DNA from: Cryomorphaceae bacterium
Lineage (GTDB): Bacteria > Bacteroidota > Bacteroidia > Flavobacteriales > Schleiferiaceae
Assembly (NCBI GenBank): GCA_007116495.1
Contig: SKIJ01000049.1
Location: 1 to 56,734 of the forward strand
Reading direction: 5' to 3'
DNA length: 56,734 nucleotides
A program made the position numbers and the translations under genes. Positions 17,287 to 25,619 of this stretch are shown here, piece after piece. Numbering within the stretch: the first letter of the stretch is position 1; the number at the start of each line of letters is the position of its first letter. Under the pieces are notes generated by a model. The model searched no databases. It had not been told where the DNA came from and saw only the letters and a program-made list of their open reading frames with translations.

Positions 17287-17949
17287 TTATTGAATCTCAA
17301 CTGAGCGCATTTTCATTTCAAAAGCTTCACCTTTGTTGTTTTCATACCCCGCGTAAATGAAGCCTTTGGTCAAAGAAAAAATGTAAGAAACGCAAGAAGT
17401 GTCATTTAAGATATTCCCACATCCCCTCAACAAATATCCGTCTTCCTTATTGTCCATAAAAGTTACTGCGGTGTCAGCTTCTACGGTTAAGTAATATTCA
17501 GATGAATGACCTGACCATTCGCCCCAATTGGCAACCATTTTTATACTACCCGCAATGGTATCTCCAATCTGCAATGGAAGATTGACTTCGGGATATGGAG
17601 CCAGTTGTGTAATGAATTTGAATTTATCCACTCGTGGAGGGTGAAGCCATATTCTGTTTTCAGTCTCTTTAAAGCCGGTTGTGCTTTCCGATAAAAAATG
17701 ATCGGGGTTGTTTTTATTGGGTGTGCGTTCAGCGATATACTTTAATTTTTTTTGCAGTAAAAACTTCTCTCCACCAGCTTTTAAAGTAATAATGTAGTGC
17801 GTGGTATCGGAATTATTTTGAATAAAGTACCCATCGTAAACGCTGGTGTTTCCAGAAGCAAACAAGCAGTTTGATTCAAAGCAATCTTCGTTTTTATGAG
17901 TACATGAAAAAAAAGTTGCAAGAAAAAAGATCAATAAATTTGCTTTCAT
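17287..17949 (-). CDS. Hypothetical lipoprotein
   Basis: 220 residues starting with a lipoprotein signal (MKANLLIFFLATFFSC, lipidated Cys at 16). The mature part is beta-rich with several isolated cysteines and no domain I recognise. The TAA stop at 17287-17289 is followed by 22 further in-frame sense codons, ending at a TAG at 17218-17220, so the gene may once have been longer. Orphan gene in the accessory stretch; function unknown. Confidence 0.65.
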   Translation of the reverse strand: MKANLLIFFLATFFSCTHKNEDCFESNCLFASGNTSVYDGYFIQNNSDTTHYIITLKAGGEKFLLQKKLKYIAERTPNKNNPDHFLSESTTGFKETENRIWLHPPRVDKFKFITQLAPYPEVNLPLQIGDTIAGSIKMVANWGEWSGHSSEYYLTVEADTAVTFMDNKEDGYLLRGCGNILNDTSCVSYIFSLTKGFIYAGYENNKGEAFEMKMRSVEIQ

Positions 17950-18066
17950 GATATTGGGAAGTTTGATTACCCCCCTAAAATACGAATTAAAAAATTAAAG
18001 CCATTTTCCAACTTCCATATTGATTTCCGAATTATTTTTATCCCGTTTCAATTCATAATCCATCCC

Positions 18067-18708
18067 ATGAAAACACATCACTTCATTTCAGCAGTGTTTC
18101 TATTTGTAAGCACAACCTTGGCCGCTCAATCGCCCGACAAAATCGTTACCGTTTCTAATGATACCATGGAGGTATTTGTAACGGAGGTGTCGGAAAAAGC
18201 GGTTAGCTTTCGCTTGCAGAACACCAATGATGCGCCAATACTTAAGATGCCCACCCGCAGAATTAAACAATTGGAATCTCAGCGTGTAGGGAACCACGAC
18301 TTCACGTATGGAAATCCTCGTCTGCAGAGAAGAATGGGTGTGGCGATTGGAGGTGAAAGTCAATACGACGAGTACTTTGGAGGGATTTCTTTTGATTATT
18401 TCAATCACTATGGATTTAGGTTTTTGGCCTATCTTGGTGGAATGGAATACAGTGAATATGATATTCGGCTTGGACTGCTTTATCATATTGATTCAAAATA
18501 TAATACCACAAAATTATCGCCATACGTTGGTTTTGTAGCAGGAACCAATCAAATAAGTGATTACCTAAATCTAACAGCAGGTATCATGTACAACTTTTCA
18601 CCTAAGTACTTTGCAGACTTAAGTGTTTCACGAGCCATAGTCGGACCGGAAAATACGTTTGTTGATTTTTATCCATTGATCGGGTTGCGAGTGGGGTATA
18701 GGTGGTAA
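18067..18708 (+). CDS. Secreted protein: small N-terminal beta domain plus outer-membrane barrel
   Basis: 213 residues with a signal peptide (MKTHHFISAVFLFVSTTLAAQ). Residues 25-75 look like a small beta domain of the sort 'VSNDTMEVFVTEVSEKAVSF ... RRIKQLE', echoed in the genes at 29307 and 30112. The rest is beta-strand rich with aromatic and glycine alternation, ending GLRVGYRW, typical of an outer-membrane barrel. A near-consensus -7 box (TATTTTTA) lies close upstream. Function unknown. Confidence 0.65.
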   Translation: MKTHHFISAVFLFVSTTLAAQSPDKIVTVSNDTMEVFVTEVSEKAVSFRLQNTNDAPILKMPTRRIKQLESQRVGNHDFTYGNPRLQRRMGVAIGGESQYDEYFGGISFDYFNHYGFRFLAYLGGMEYSEYDIRLGLLYHIDSKYNTTKLSPYVGFVAGTNQISDYLNLTAGIMYNFSPKYFADLSVSRAIVGPENTFVDFYPLIGLRVGYRW

Positions 18709-18963
18709 GGTTGTTATATCGGGAATCGTAAAAAACGCGATTGTAATCGAAAATTTTACTTTTATGGTTCCGAGAAAACTTTAAAAAGTTATCAATCAAC
18801 GCTTACCCAAATCACTCGTTCAAAATTATTAACCCGGAAAATTTTGTCCAATGGCTGATGGGAGACGACTACTAAGAGCAAGATATTACTCTGCGGCTTT
18901 CTGGTTTAGCCTCCTTTACTTTACGGGTAAATTCCCAATAATGCACCTAAGCTGAAGATTTTT
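18709..18963. other. Intergenic stretch without a recognisable gene
   Basis: 255 bp between the barrel gene and the Fic remnant. Both strands carry stops in all frames within short distances. No tRNA, promoter consensus or strong hairpin was seen; a weak GATT/AATC hairpin lies near 18740. It may be decayed sequence from the same event that truncated the Fic gene (inference). Confidence 0.4.
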
Positions 18964-19296
18964 TTATTCCCCCTGCCGCATATACCGCTCCACCGCCTCC
19001 TTGCTCGTGAACCAAACCCGCCCTTCTTTGTGGGCGTCGATTTTCCCTTGGCGTGCGAGTAGGCTTATGTACTCCTGACCGTAGGGGAGATTTGCTTCTT
19101 CAACCAAATCGCTGATGAGCATAAAATCCTCAGCGCCGGGAATGGCGCTGAGATAGATGTTGAGAGTGCGCTCCAAGGCCTGACACATCAAAAGCATCAT
19201 TTTTTCGTATGAACCCTTATTGGCTTGATTGAGGGCGTCGTAGTACTTTTTGTGATCGTTCTTGAGAATGATGGCCGGTGGTTTCCCCTTGACGCA
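18964..19296 (-). pseudogene. 3' remnant of a Fic-family gene
   Basis: Reading leftward from the hutU stop, an open frame encodes about 110 residues matching the C-terminal part of Bacteroidota Fic proteins: GKPPAIILKNDHKKYYDALN, then LLMCQALERTLNIYLSAIPG, then a winged-helix-like end with PYGQEYISLLARQGKIDAHK. The catalytic Fic motif (HxFx(D/E)GNGR) would lie upstream and is absent, because hutU occupies that DNA. A 78-residue reading from the ATG at 19200 is possible, but a 5'-truncated, inactive remnant is more likely. Motif recognition is from memory of the family. Confidence 0.75.
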
Positions 19297-21318
19297 TCAG
19301 TCATCGACTGAACGGTCAATAAGACCATCGTTTGCTATGTGAGGCAATGTGACAACCAAATTTGGTGTTCGAGCCATTTCGCGTTTGATGGCAAAGAGAG
19401 CCTCTTCGTTGCGTGCCCAACTTCTGCGTGCAATGCCGTTATTTACATCGTAAAAGAGCATGCGTTCCAAGCGCACGTCTGCCTCCTTGCTGCCGTCGAG
19501 CAGCATACCAAAGCCTCCATTGATGACCTCTCCCCAGCCAACGCCACCGCCATTGTGAATGCTAACCCACGTAGCGCCCCGGAAACTGTCGCCAATGACA
19601 TTGTGAATGGCCATGTCGGCGGTAAATTGAGATCCGTCGTAGATGTTTGAGGTTTCGCGATAAGGTGAATCGGTTCCGCTTACATCGTGGTGATCGCGAC
19701 CTAAAATAACCGGGCCAATTTTCCCTTCCGCTACGGCTCGATTAAACGCACGTGCAATATTGATGCGGCCTTCTGCATCGGCATAGAGAATGCGCGCTTG
19801 TGAGCCGACAACCATTTGGTTTTCTTCCGCTGCTTCAATCCACTGTATGTTGTCTTGCATCTGTTGACGGATTTCCGCGGGGGCACTTTCCGCCATCGTT
19901 CGTAGAACCTTGGAAGCTATGCGGTCAGTTTCCTGCAGATCATCGGGGTCCCCGGATGCACAAACCCATCGAAACGGGCCAAATCCGTAATCGAAACACA
20001 TGGGGCCCAAAATGTCTTGTACGTAGGATGGGTAGCGGAAACCACCGTTGTTTTCCGCCATTACTTCAGCGCCGGCACGCGAGGCTTCTAACAAAAAGGC
20101 ATTGCCGTAATCGAAGAAATACGTTCCGCGTGCAGTATGCGCATTAACCGCAGCAGCATGACGACGCAGCGATTCTTTTACAACTTCTTTGAAACGATTT
20201 GGTTGAGCCGCAATCATTTCGTTGGCTTCTTCAAGAGTAAGCCCAACGGGGTAATAGCCACCAGCCCAAGGATTGTGCAAAGATGTTTGGTCTGATCCTA
20301 AATCAATATAGATGCCTTCTTTGAAAAAGCGCTCCCAAACGTCAACGACATTCCCGATGTAGGCAAAACTGGTGTTTTCTTTATTGGCCTTAGCTGATTT
20401 CACGTCAACCACTAAGTCATCTAAGTTGTCGATGAGGCGATCCACCCAACCTTGATCAAAGCGCGTTTGAGCAGCTTTGGGATTTACCTCTGCTGTAACC
20501 GATACACAACCCGCAATTTTTGCGGCTTTAGGTTGTGCGCCGCTCATTCCTCCTAAGCCGGCAGTGACAAACAATTTACCGCGTAAGTCCTCACCATTTT
20601 TGCTGATTTTTCTCCCGGCGTTCATCACCGTAATGGTTGTACCGTGTACGATGCCTTGTGGGCCAATGTACATATACGAGCCAGCCGTCATCTGTCCGTA
20701 CTGCGTTACACCCAACGCGTTGAATCGCTCCCAATCATCGGGTTGAGAGTAGTTGGGGATCATCATTCCGTTGGTGACGACAACACGTGGCGCATCCGGG
20801 TGAGAAGGAAATAACCCCATGGGATGTCCGGAGTACATGTGTAACGTTTGCTCGTCGGTCATTTCCGATAGGTATTTCATGGTAAGCAGATACTGCGCCC
20901 AGTTTTGAAACACACCACCGTTTCCGCCGTACGTAATCAATTCGTGAGGATGCTGCGCAACCCGTGGATCTAGGTTGTTTTGTATCATCAACATGATTGC
21001 AGCTGCCTGTCTGGATTTGTGGGGATATTCGTCGATTGGACGAGCATGCATCGGATAATCAGGACGCAACCGATACATATAAATGCGCCCGTACGTCTCT
21101 AACTCTTCGGCAAATTCAGGCGCTACAACCTCTTGCTGCTCGGGGGTAAAGTACCTCAGAGCATTGCGAAGAGCAAGTTTCTTTTCTTCGCGAGAAAGGA
21201 TGTCTTTTCGCTTTGGTGCGTGATTGACCTCGTGTTCGTAAGGCTTGGGTTCAGGGAGCTGCTGGGGAATTCCTTGGCGGATGGCTGCAGAAAAAGCTTC
21301 AGATTTGACCTCTGGCAT
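19297..21318 (-). CDS. hutU: Urocanate hydratase (urocanase)
   Basis: Converts urocanate to imidazolonepropionate, the second step of histidine degradation, using tightly bound NAD+ as electrophile. 673 residues, longer than the roughly 555-residue proteobacterial enzyme and typical of the long class in Bacteroidota. Diagnostic segments: YGGNGGVFQNW, GLGGMSGAQPKAA, CASGDPDDLQETD, GRDHHDVSGTDSPYRET and HNGGGVGWGEV. No hutH, hutI or hutG is nearby, so the pathway is split. A leader of about 100 nt lies upstream. The stop codon abuts a Fic remnant. Confidence 0.97.
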   Translation of the reverse strand: MPEVKSEAFSAAIRQGIPQQLPEPKPYEHEVNHAPKRKDILSREEKKLALRNALRYFTPEQQEVVAPEFAEELETYGRIYMYRLRPDYPMHARPIDEYPHKSRQAAAIMLMIQNNLDPRVAQHPHELITYGGNGGVFQNWAQYLLTMKYLSEMTDEQTLHMYSGHPMGLFPSHPDAPRVVVTNGMMIPNYSQPDDWERFNALGVTQYGQMTAGSYMYIGPQGIVHGTTITVMNAGRKISKNGEDLRGKLFVTAGLGGMSGAQPKAAKIAGCVSVTAEVNPKAAQTRFDQGWVDRLIDNLDDLVVDVKSAKANKENTSFAYIGNVVDVWERFFKEGIYIDLGSDQTSLHNPWAGGYYPVGLTLEEANEMIAAQPNRFKEVVKESLRRHAAAVNAHTARGTYFFDYGNAFLLEASRAGAEVMAENNGGFRYPSYVQDILGPMCFDYGFGPFRWVCASGDPDDLQETDRIASKVLRTMAESAPAEIRQQMQDNIQWIEAAEENQMVVGSQARILYADAEGRINIARAFNRAVAEGKIGPVILGRDHHDVSGTDSPYRETSNIYDGSQFTADMAIHNVIGDSFRGATWVSIHNGGGVGWGEVINGGFGMLLDGSKEADVRLERMLFYDVNNGIARRSWARNEEALFAIKREMARTPNLVVTLPHIANDGLIDRSVDD

Positions 21319-21378
21319 GTCGCTATGCTGTTTTTATTTATGATTGTCGTATAACTGTAACGTACGCTGTTACACCAT

Positions 21379-21412
21379 AAAACCACCCTGAAAATAAAAT
21401 GGTTTTAGGGTG
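21379..21412 (-). promoter_or_regulatory. Competing hairpins in the hutU leader
   Basis: On the minus strand CACCCT (21407-21412) can pair with AGGGTG (21384-21389), while the adjacent AAAACCA (21400-21406) can pair with TGGTTTT (21379-21385). The 3' arms overlap by two bases, so the full stems cannot form together. Regulatory meaning is inference. Confidence 0.35.
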
Positions 21413-21422
21413 ATTAACGTGG

Positions 21423-21430
21423 CAAAATTA
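21423..21430 (-). promoter_or_regulatory. -7 element TAATTTTG for hutU
   Basis: Exact TAnnTTTG match on the minus strand, 104 nt upstream of the hutU ATG at 21318. It implies a structured 5' leader of about 100 nt. Confidence 0.45.
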
Positions 21431-21618
21431 AACGTTGAAAGCATAACCATTAAATAATTAAAACGTTCATTTAATTGCCGCTTTATCGATTGCGTAATTC
21501 ATCAAGCTAATTGGTTTAATGTATCGTTATAAAAGATAGCAATAACCTACCACTGCATTGAAACTGATGATTTTTTCCGAATTCGATTGCGATTTTATCC
21601 ATTTAGAACATACTCCCC

Positions 21619-21675
21619 CACTTTAGCCCTCCATTTTTAGAAATGAGAAAGGGTGTTTTTGGCGCGGCTAAAGTG
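21619..21675. repeat. 10-bp perfect inverted repeat with nested hairpins
   Basis: Arms CACTTTAGCC (21619-21628) and GGCTAAAGTG (21666-21675) are separated by 37 bp that contain a smaller CATTT/AAATG stem. It could be a small structured RNA, a protein-binding site or a degenerate mobile-element terminus. Confidence 0.4.
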
Positions 21676-21826
21676 CCAGTCATTAAAGAATAATCGCATA
21701 TCTTTACAGCACGTTAAGCACTAGTATGTAGTGCCGCGCACATTGTAACGAGCAAAACAATGGTTAAAAAGCTGCTATTTAAGAAGTAGAGATGTTGATG
21801 TCAACCTATATAGTACGCCACGTAAC

Positions 21827-22423
21827 ATGAAAAAAACAATCAGCCACTTAACAGTTCTATTATTCATGCTGTCAAACCTTGTGATGTGTCAGCAAGATTA
21901 TAAACAAACCATTGAAGCGGAGTTTACGGATTACTTAAACACCATTGTGAACATGGAGTTTGAAAAGTCAGTGGAATACATAGTACCGGAATTTTTTGAC
22001 GTTGTACCGAAGTCGCAAGTCATTATGATGATGCAACAAGGGGTAAAAAGTAAATTAATGGAAACGGAAATCCTCAATCCTCAAATACTGAAGATTGACA
22101 ACGCCGTTAAAATTGACGGCAAATACTACGTGCTTTTAACCTATTCCAGTGAAATGAAAATCCGTTTTTTTGGCATAGAAGACGAAACCAAATACGAAAA
22201 ATCATCGCGATTGAGTATGACGAAGGGATATCTGGAGGACACCTTTGGATCTGATAATGTTTACTACAACGACGAAAAAGACCGCTTTGATATTCAATCT
22301 GTGAAAGACGTTTACGCCATCTCGGAAAACGGGCAAGACAACTGGAGGTTTTTGGTGATAGAAAAAGATCAAAAAATGATCATAGACCACGTTTTGCCCA
22401 CAGAAATCTCGGAGAAACTGTAG
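21827..22423 (+). CDS. Hypothetical exported protein
   Basis: 198 residues. The N terminus MKKTISHLTVLLFMLSNLVMC is a signal peptide, with a cysteine at 21 that may be lipidated although the preceding Val-Met is unusual for a lipobox. The mature part mixes helices and strands and resembles a small NTF2-like or SnoaL-like fold (inference from pattern only). It is followed 33 bp later by a T9SS protein gene on the same strand. Function unknown. Confidence 0.65.
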   Translation: MKKTISHLTVLLFMLSNLVMCQQDYKQTIEAEFTDYLNTIVNMEFEKSVEYIVPEFFDVVPKSQVIMMMQQGVKSKLMETEILNPQILKIDNAVKIDGKYYVLLTYSSEMKIRFFGIEDETKYEKSSRLSMTKGYLEDTFGSDNVYYNDEKDRFDIQSVKDVYAISENGQDNWRFLVIEKDQKMIIDHVLPTEISEKL

Positions 22424-22456
22424 ACAAATAACATTTAATTCCAAAAAAATTCAAGC

Positions 22457-23416
22457 ATGAGACATATCATACTCCTTCTTTTTATTCCAGTTTCATTTGC
22501 ATTTGCCCAGCAACCTTACGGCAAAAACGCCGAATGGTTTTTGACGTTTAATGGAAACCATATGGGTTATGGTGCTGGATATGGTCATGTTTATCACCAT
22601 AAAGACAGCATTATTGATGGGGCAGAATACCAGTGGATGCAGCACTTTAAAATAACCATTATTAGAACAGGTCCAAACCCTGAAGATCTTGATTATCTGT
22701 CCAATGGTATTGCCAACAACTTTTTTTATCGTACAGAAAACAACAAAGTGTACTACTACAGTTTTGATTTTTCTGATTCCCATCTCATATTTGACTTTGA
22801 CGCCCGGGTTGGCGATACTGTTTTCTTCCGCGATACGCTAGTTTACATCGACGACAGTTGCACGCATTTACCGGGCTATGTCGTTACAGGCAGAGGTACT
22901 GAAATGATTGATGGAAAACCAATGGAGTACTGGGATATCGACTCTATTTTTTGGGGTGGTCAGTTTTTGGATGGCAACAGAATTTATCGTGATATGGGCG
23001 TACTTCATACTGTCGGAACAACATCCTTTAGAAGTTGTCATACACTGTTTAGTAGATGGAACTTTTATACAATACGTTGTTTTACCAACGACAGCATCCA
23101 TTACCGACACCCAACTTGGAATCGAGACTGTGACCATTTCTCTGGCCTTTCGGTTGACGAACTTGATTCAAAGCAATCGTGGTCGGTCTACCCCAACCCA
23201 ACAAATCAAACCTTAAACATTTCCGGCTTTCCAGAAGGGCATAAACTATCTGTTTCTGTTCTCGATTTTCAAGGAAAAATGGTTGGCGAATATGGGTTAT
23301 CAGATGGTGAAACGCAGCGCATAGACATCGGTAACTTACCGGTGGGCATGTACCTTGTTCGCGTTGTTGATCAAAGTGGCCGGGTTGTGTACGTGGATAA
23401 GGTTTTCAAACAGTAG
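22457..23416 (+). CDS. Secreted protein with T9SS type A sorting domain
   Basis: 319 residues: a signal peptide (MRHIILLLFIPVSFAFAQ), a beta-rich region of about 215 residues with four or five cysteines and aromatic-rich strands that I cannot assign to a family, and a C-terminal T9SS sorting domain beginning at SWSVYPNPTNQTLNIS (about residue 240) and ending YVDKVFKQ. Exported through the outer membrane by the type IX system. Role unknown. Confidence 0.8.
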   Translation: MRHIILLLFIPVSFAFAQQPYGKNAEWFLTFNGNHMGYGAGYGHVYHHKDSIIDGAEYQWMQHFKITIIRTGPNPEDLDYLSNGIANNFFYRTENNKVYYYSFDFSDSHLIFDFDARVGDTVFFRDTLVYIDDSCTHLPGYVVTGRGTEMIDGKPMEYWDIDSIFWGGQFLDGNRIYRDMGVLHTVGTTSFRSCHTLFSRWNFYTIRCFTNDSIHYRHPTWNRDCDHFSGLSVDELDSKQSWSVYPNPTNQTLNISGFPEGHKLSVSVLDFQGKMVGEYGLSDGETQRIDIGNLPVGMYLVRVVDQSGRVVYVDKVFKQ

Positions 23417-23562
23417 AGTCAAAACGCAACATTGGCTTAGAAAATGACGTGCACTTCTGATAAACGTTAGACGTACGTTATACGATCACAACGCATTTAA
23501 TTCTGATCAATTACCCTTATATCCACGCCAACACAAAACACCTAACATTTAATCTCCAGCCC

Positions 23563-24477
23563 ATGTCTAAAATCGATCACACTCCACTGATTGCCCCGCC
23601 CATTTTATGTGAAGCACACGGAGCACCGTTGTGGTTGAAGTGTGAGAATATGCAGCAGACGAACTCCTTTAAGGCGAGGGGTGCCTGGAATGCTGTGAAA
23701 AAACTGCGCAACCCGGAACGCGGTGTCATTACGCACAGTTCGGGGAACCACGGACAAGCACTCGCCTGGGCAGCGCGTATGCACAATATCCAAGCGCATA
23801 TTATTGTTCCCGAAAATGCACCCCAAGTGAAGGTCAATGCCATTCGTAGACATGGTGGCATCATTCACATTTGTGCACCCGGTATCGATGCGCGTGAGGA
23901 AACGATGAACGCCATTCGCAAAGAGGGCAAACAAACCTTTATTCCGCCGTATAACCACGAAGATGTTATTGAAGGACAGCGCAGCTGCGGTGAAGAAATC
24001 GTTCGCGATCAACCGGATTTGGACTTTCTCTTGGTGCCCGTTGGTGGAGGTGGTTTATTGAGTGGTTGTGCCTTGGCTGTGAATGAACACACGCCTAATA
24101 CTAAGGTTTACGGATGCGAACCGGAAAATGCCGACGATGCAAAGAAGAGTTTTGACAGCGGAATGCTTCATCATCCCGGAAATCCAAATACCATTGCCGA
24201 TGGACTCCGTACAGGACTGGGCGATATTACCTTTGGTTACATTCAGAAGTACGTAACCGACGTCTTCACCGTAAGCGAAGATGAAATACGCAACGCTTGG
24301 GCATTTGCCGTTCATCGCTTGAAGCTCATCATAGAACCCAGTTGTGCCGTTCCCTTGGCAGTATGGAAAAAACACCACCATTACTTTAAGGGAAAGCCCG
24401 GTGCTATGGTGATTACCGGTGGAAATGTTGACCTTGCAAAACTTCCGAGTTTTGATGAATCTTTGGGCTTCATTTAA
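23563..24477 (+). CDS. PLP-dependent threonine/serine dehydratase or serine racemase-like enzyme
   Basis: 304 residues of the fold-type II PLP family. The PLP lysine is in NSFKARGAWNAV near residue 33, the substrate loop is SSGNHGQALAWAA near 60, and the phosphate-binding glycine loop is VPVGGGGLLSGCALA near 160. There is no C-terminal ACT regulatory domain, so it resembles catabolic threonine dehydratase or serine racemase rather than IlvA. The exact substrate cannot be decided from sequence. Confidence 0.88.
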   Translation: MSKIDHTPLIAPPILCEAHGAPLWLKCENMQQTNSFKARGAWNAVKKLRNPERGVITHSSGNHGQALAWAARMHNIQAHIIVPENAPQVKVNAIRRHGGIIHICAPGIDAREETMNAIRKEGKQTFIPPYNHEDVIEGQRSCGEEIVRDQPDLDFLLVPVGGGGLLSGCALAVNEHTPNTKVYGCEPENADDAKKSFDSGMLHHPGNPNTIADGLRTGLGDITFGYIQKYVTDVFTVSEDEIRNAWAFAVHRLKLIIEPSCAVPLAVWKKHHHYFKGKPGAMVITGGNVDLAKLPSFDESLGFI

Positions 24478-24582
24478 TACATTTGCACTCATTAAAAATC
24501 AGATGCTTAGTCTTTGAATACCCAAAAAGGCCAATAGATTGGGACATTTATCGCTAATAATATTATCAAACAACCCACATTC

Positions 24583-25566
24583 ATGAAACCACTAATTGAC
24601 GCACTGCCTCAGCACATTCTTGCCGCTTTAGACATTTACAAATCCACCGCATTAAAGCCCGCCGAACGCCGCATTGATACACTTGTAATTACCGGATTAG
24701 GAGGCTCGGGAATTGGCGCATCCATTGTTGCTGAAATGTTGAAAAATGACTTTCAAATCCCCGTTGTTATCAATAAAGACTATCAGTTGCCCGGCTTTGC
24801 CAACGAAAATACGCTTGTGATAGCATGCAGTTATTCCGGCAACACCGAGGAAACCATAGCGGCAACCGAAGAAGCTTTAGAGCGCGGCTGCATGCTGATT
24901 GCCATTAGCTCTGGAGGTACCCTTATCGAAATGGCCAAAAAACACGAATTCAATCATTTGGTTGTTCCCGGAGGAAATCCTCCGCGTTCGATGTTGGGGT
25001 ACAGCTTGGTATTGCTGTTTGCCATTATGGAGCATTACAAACTTGCGCATACTGATGTCCATACATGGACTAAGCGCCTGAGTGATTTTTTGACGAAAGA
25101 ACACGAGGCTTGTGACGCGGAAGCGCAGCGCATTGCCGAGCGCGTTAAGGGAAAAATTGGGGTAGTATACGCCTGCCAAGGTATGGGCGCCATTGCCGAA
25201 CGCGTCCGTCAACAGTTCAACGAAAACAGCAAAATGGTAGGTTGGAACGGAACCATTCCCGAGATGAATCACAACGAACTTGTTGGTTGGCATTTTGAAC
25301 ATCCGGAAATTGCGGTAGTCATCCTTCGCTCGGCCTTCGAACATCCGCGCAACGCCATGCGGGCGGAATTAAACCGCGATATCCTCCTCAAAAAAACAAT
25401 CAACGTTATTGAAATCAATGGTGTAGGGGAAACGCCAATCGAAGCTGCATTTCACATCATTCACATTACCGACTTGTTATCGCACCATCTCGCCGAAGCA
25501 CACGGAGTGGATATTTTCGACATTGACGTTATTGATTACTTAAAGGGCGAACTTGCCAAACGTTAA
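24583..25566 (+). CDS. Bifunctional phosphoglucose/phosphomannose isomerase
   Basis: 327 residues with two SIS subdomains. Visible are TGLGGSGIGASIVAEML near residue 35, the sugar-phosphate loop ACSYSGNTEETIAA near 85, PGGNPPRSMLGYS near 130, and NENSKMVGWNGTIPEMNHNE near 210, which is characteristic of the PGI/PMI branch first described in archaea. It interconverts glucose-6-phosphate or mannose-6-phosphate with fructose-6-phosphate. Gene context gives no further clue; it precedes a TlpA lipoprotein gene by 53 bp. Confidence 0.92.
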   Translation: MKPLIDALPQHILAALDIYKSTALKPAERRIDTLVITGLGGSGIGASIVAEMLKNDFQIPVVINKDYQLPGFANENTLVIACSYSGNTEETIAATEEALERGCMLIAISSGGTLIEMAKKHEFNHLVVPGGNPPRSMLGYSLVLLFAIMEHYKLAHTDVHTWTKRLSDFLTKEHEACDAEAQRIAERVKGKIGVVYACQGMGAIAERVRQQFNENSKMVGWNGTIPEMNHNELVGWHFEHPEIAVVILRSAFEHPRNAMRAELNRDILLKKTINVIEINGVGETPIEAAFHIIHITDLLSHHLAEAHGVDIFDIDVIDYLKGELAKR

Positions 25567-25619
25567 ACACACGTTTTTCGTTATCAATCGAGATAAGCAT
25601 TAACAACATCATATAAATC

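Larger units (their letters stand above)
21319..21826. other. 508-bp gene-free region upstream of hutU
   Basis: No convincing gene. It contains the hutU leader and its -7 box (21423-21430), an inverted repeat TGTAAC-N7-GTTACA (21356-21374), competing stems at 21379-21412, a 10-bp inverted repeat CACTTTAGCC/GGCTAAAGTG (21619-21628 and 21666-21675), and a third repeat CATTGT-N10-ACAATG (21741-21746 and 21757-21762) before the gene at 21827. The density of symmetric elements suggests regulation or an old repeat element. Confidence 0.5.
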
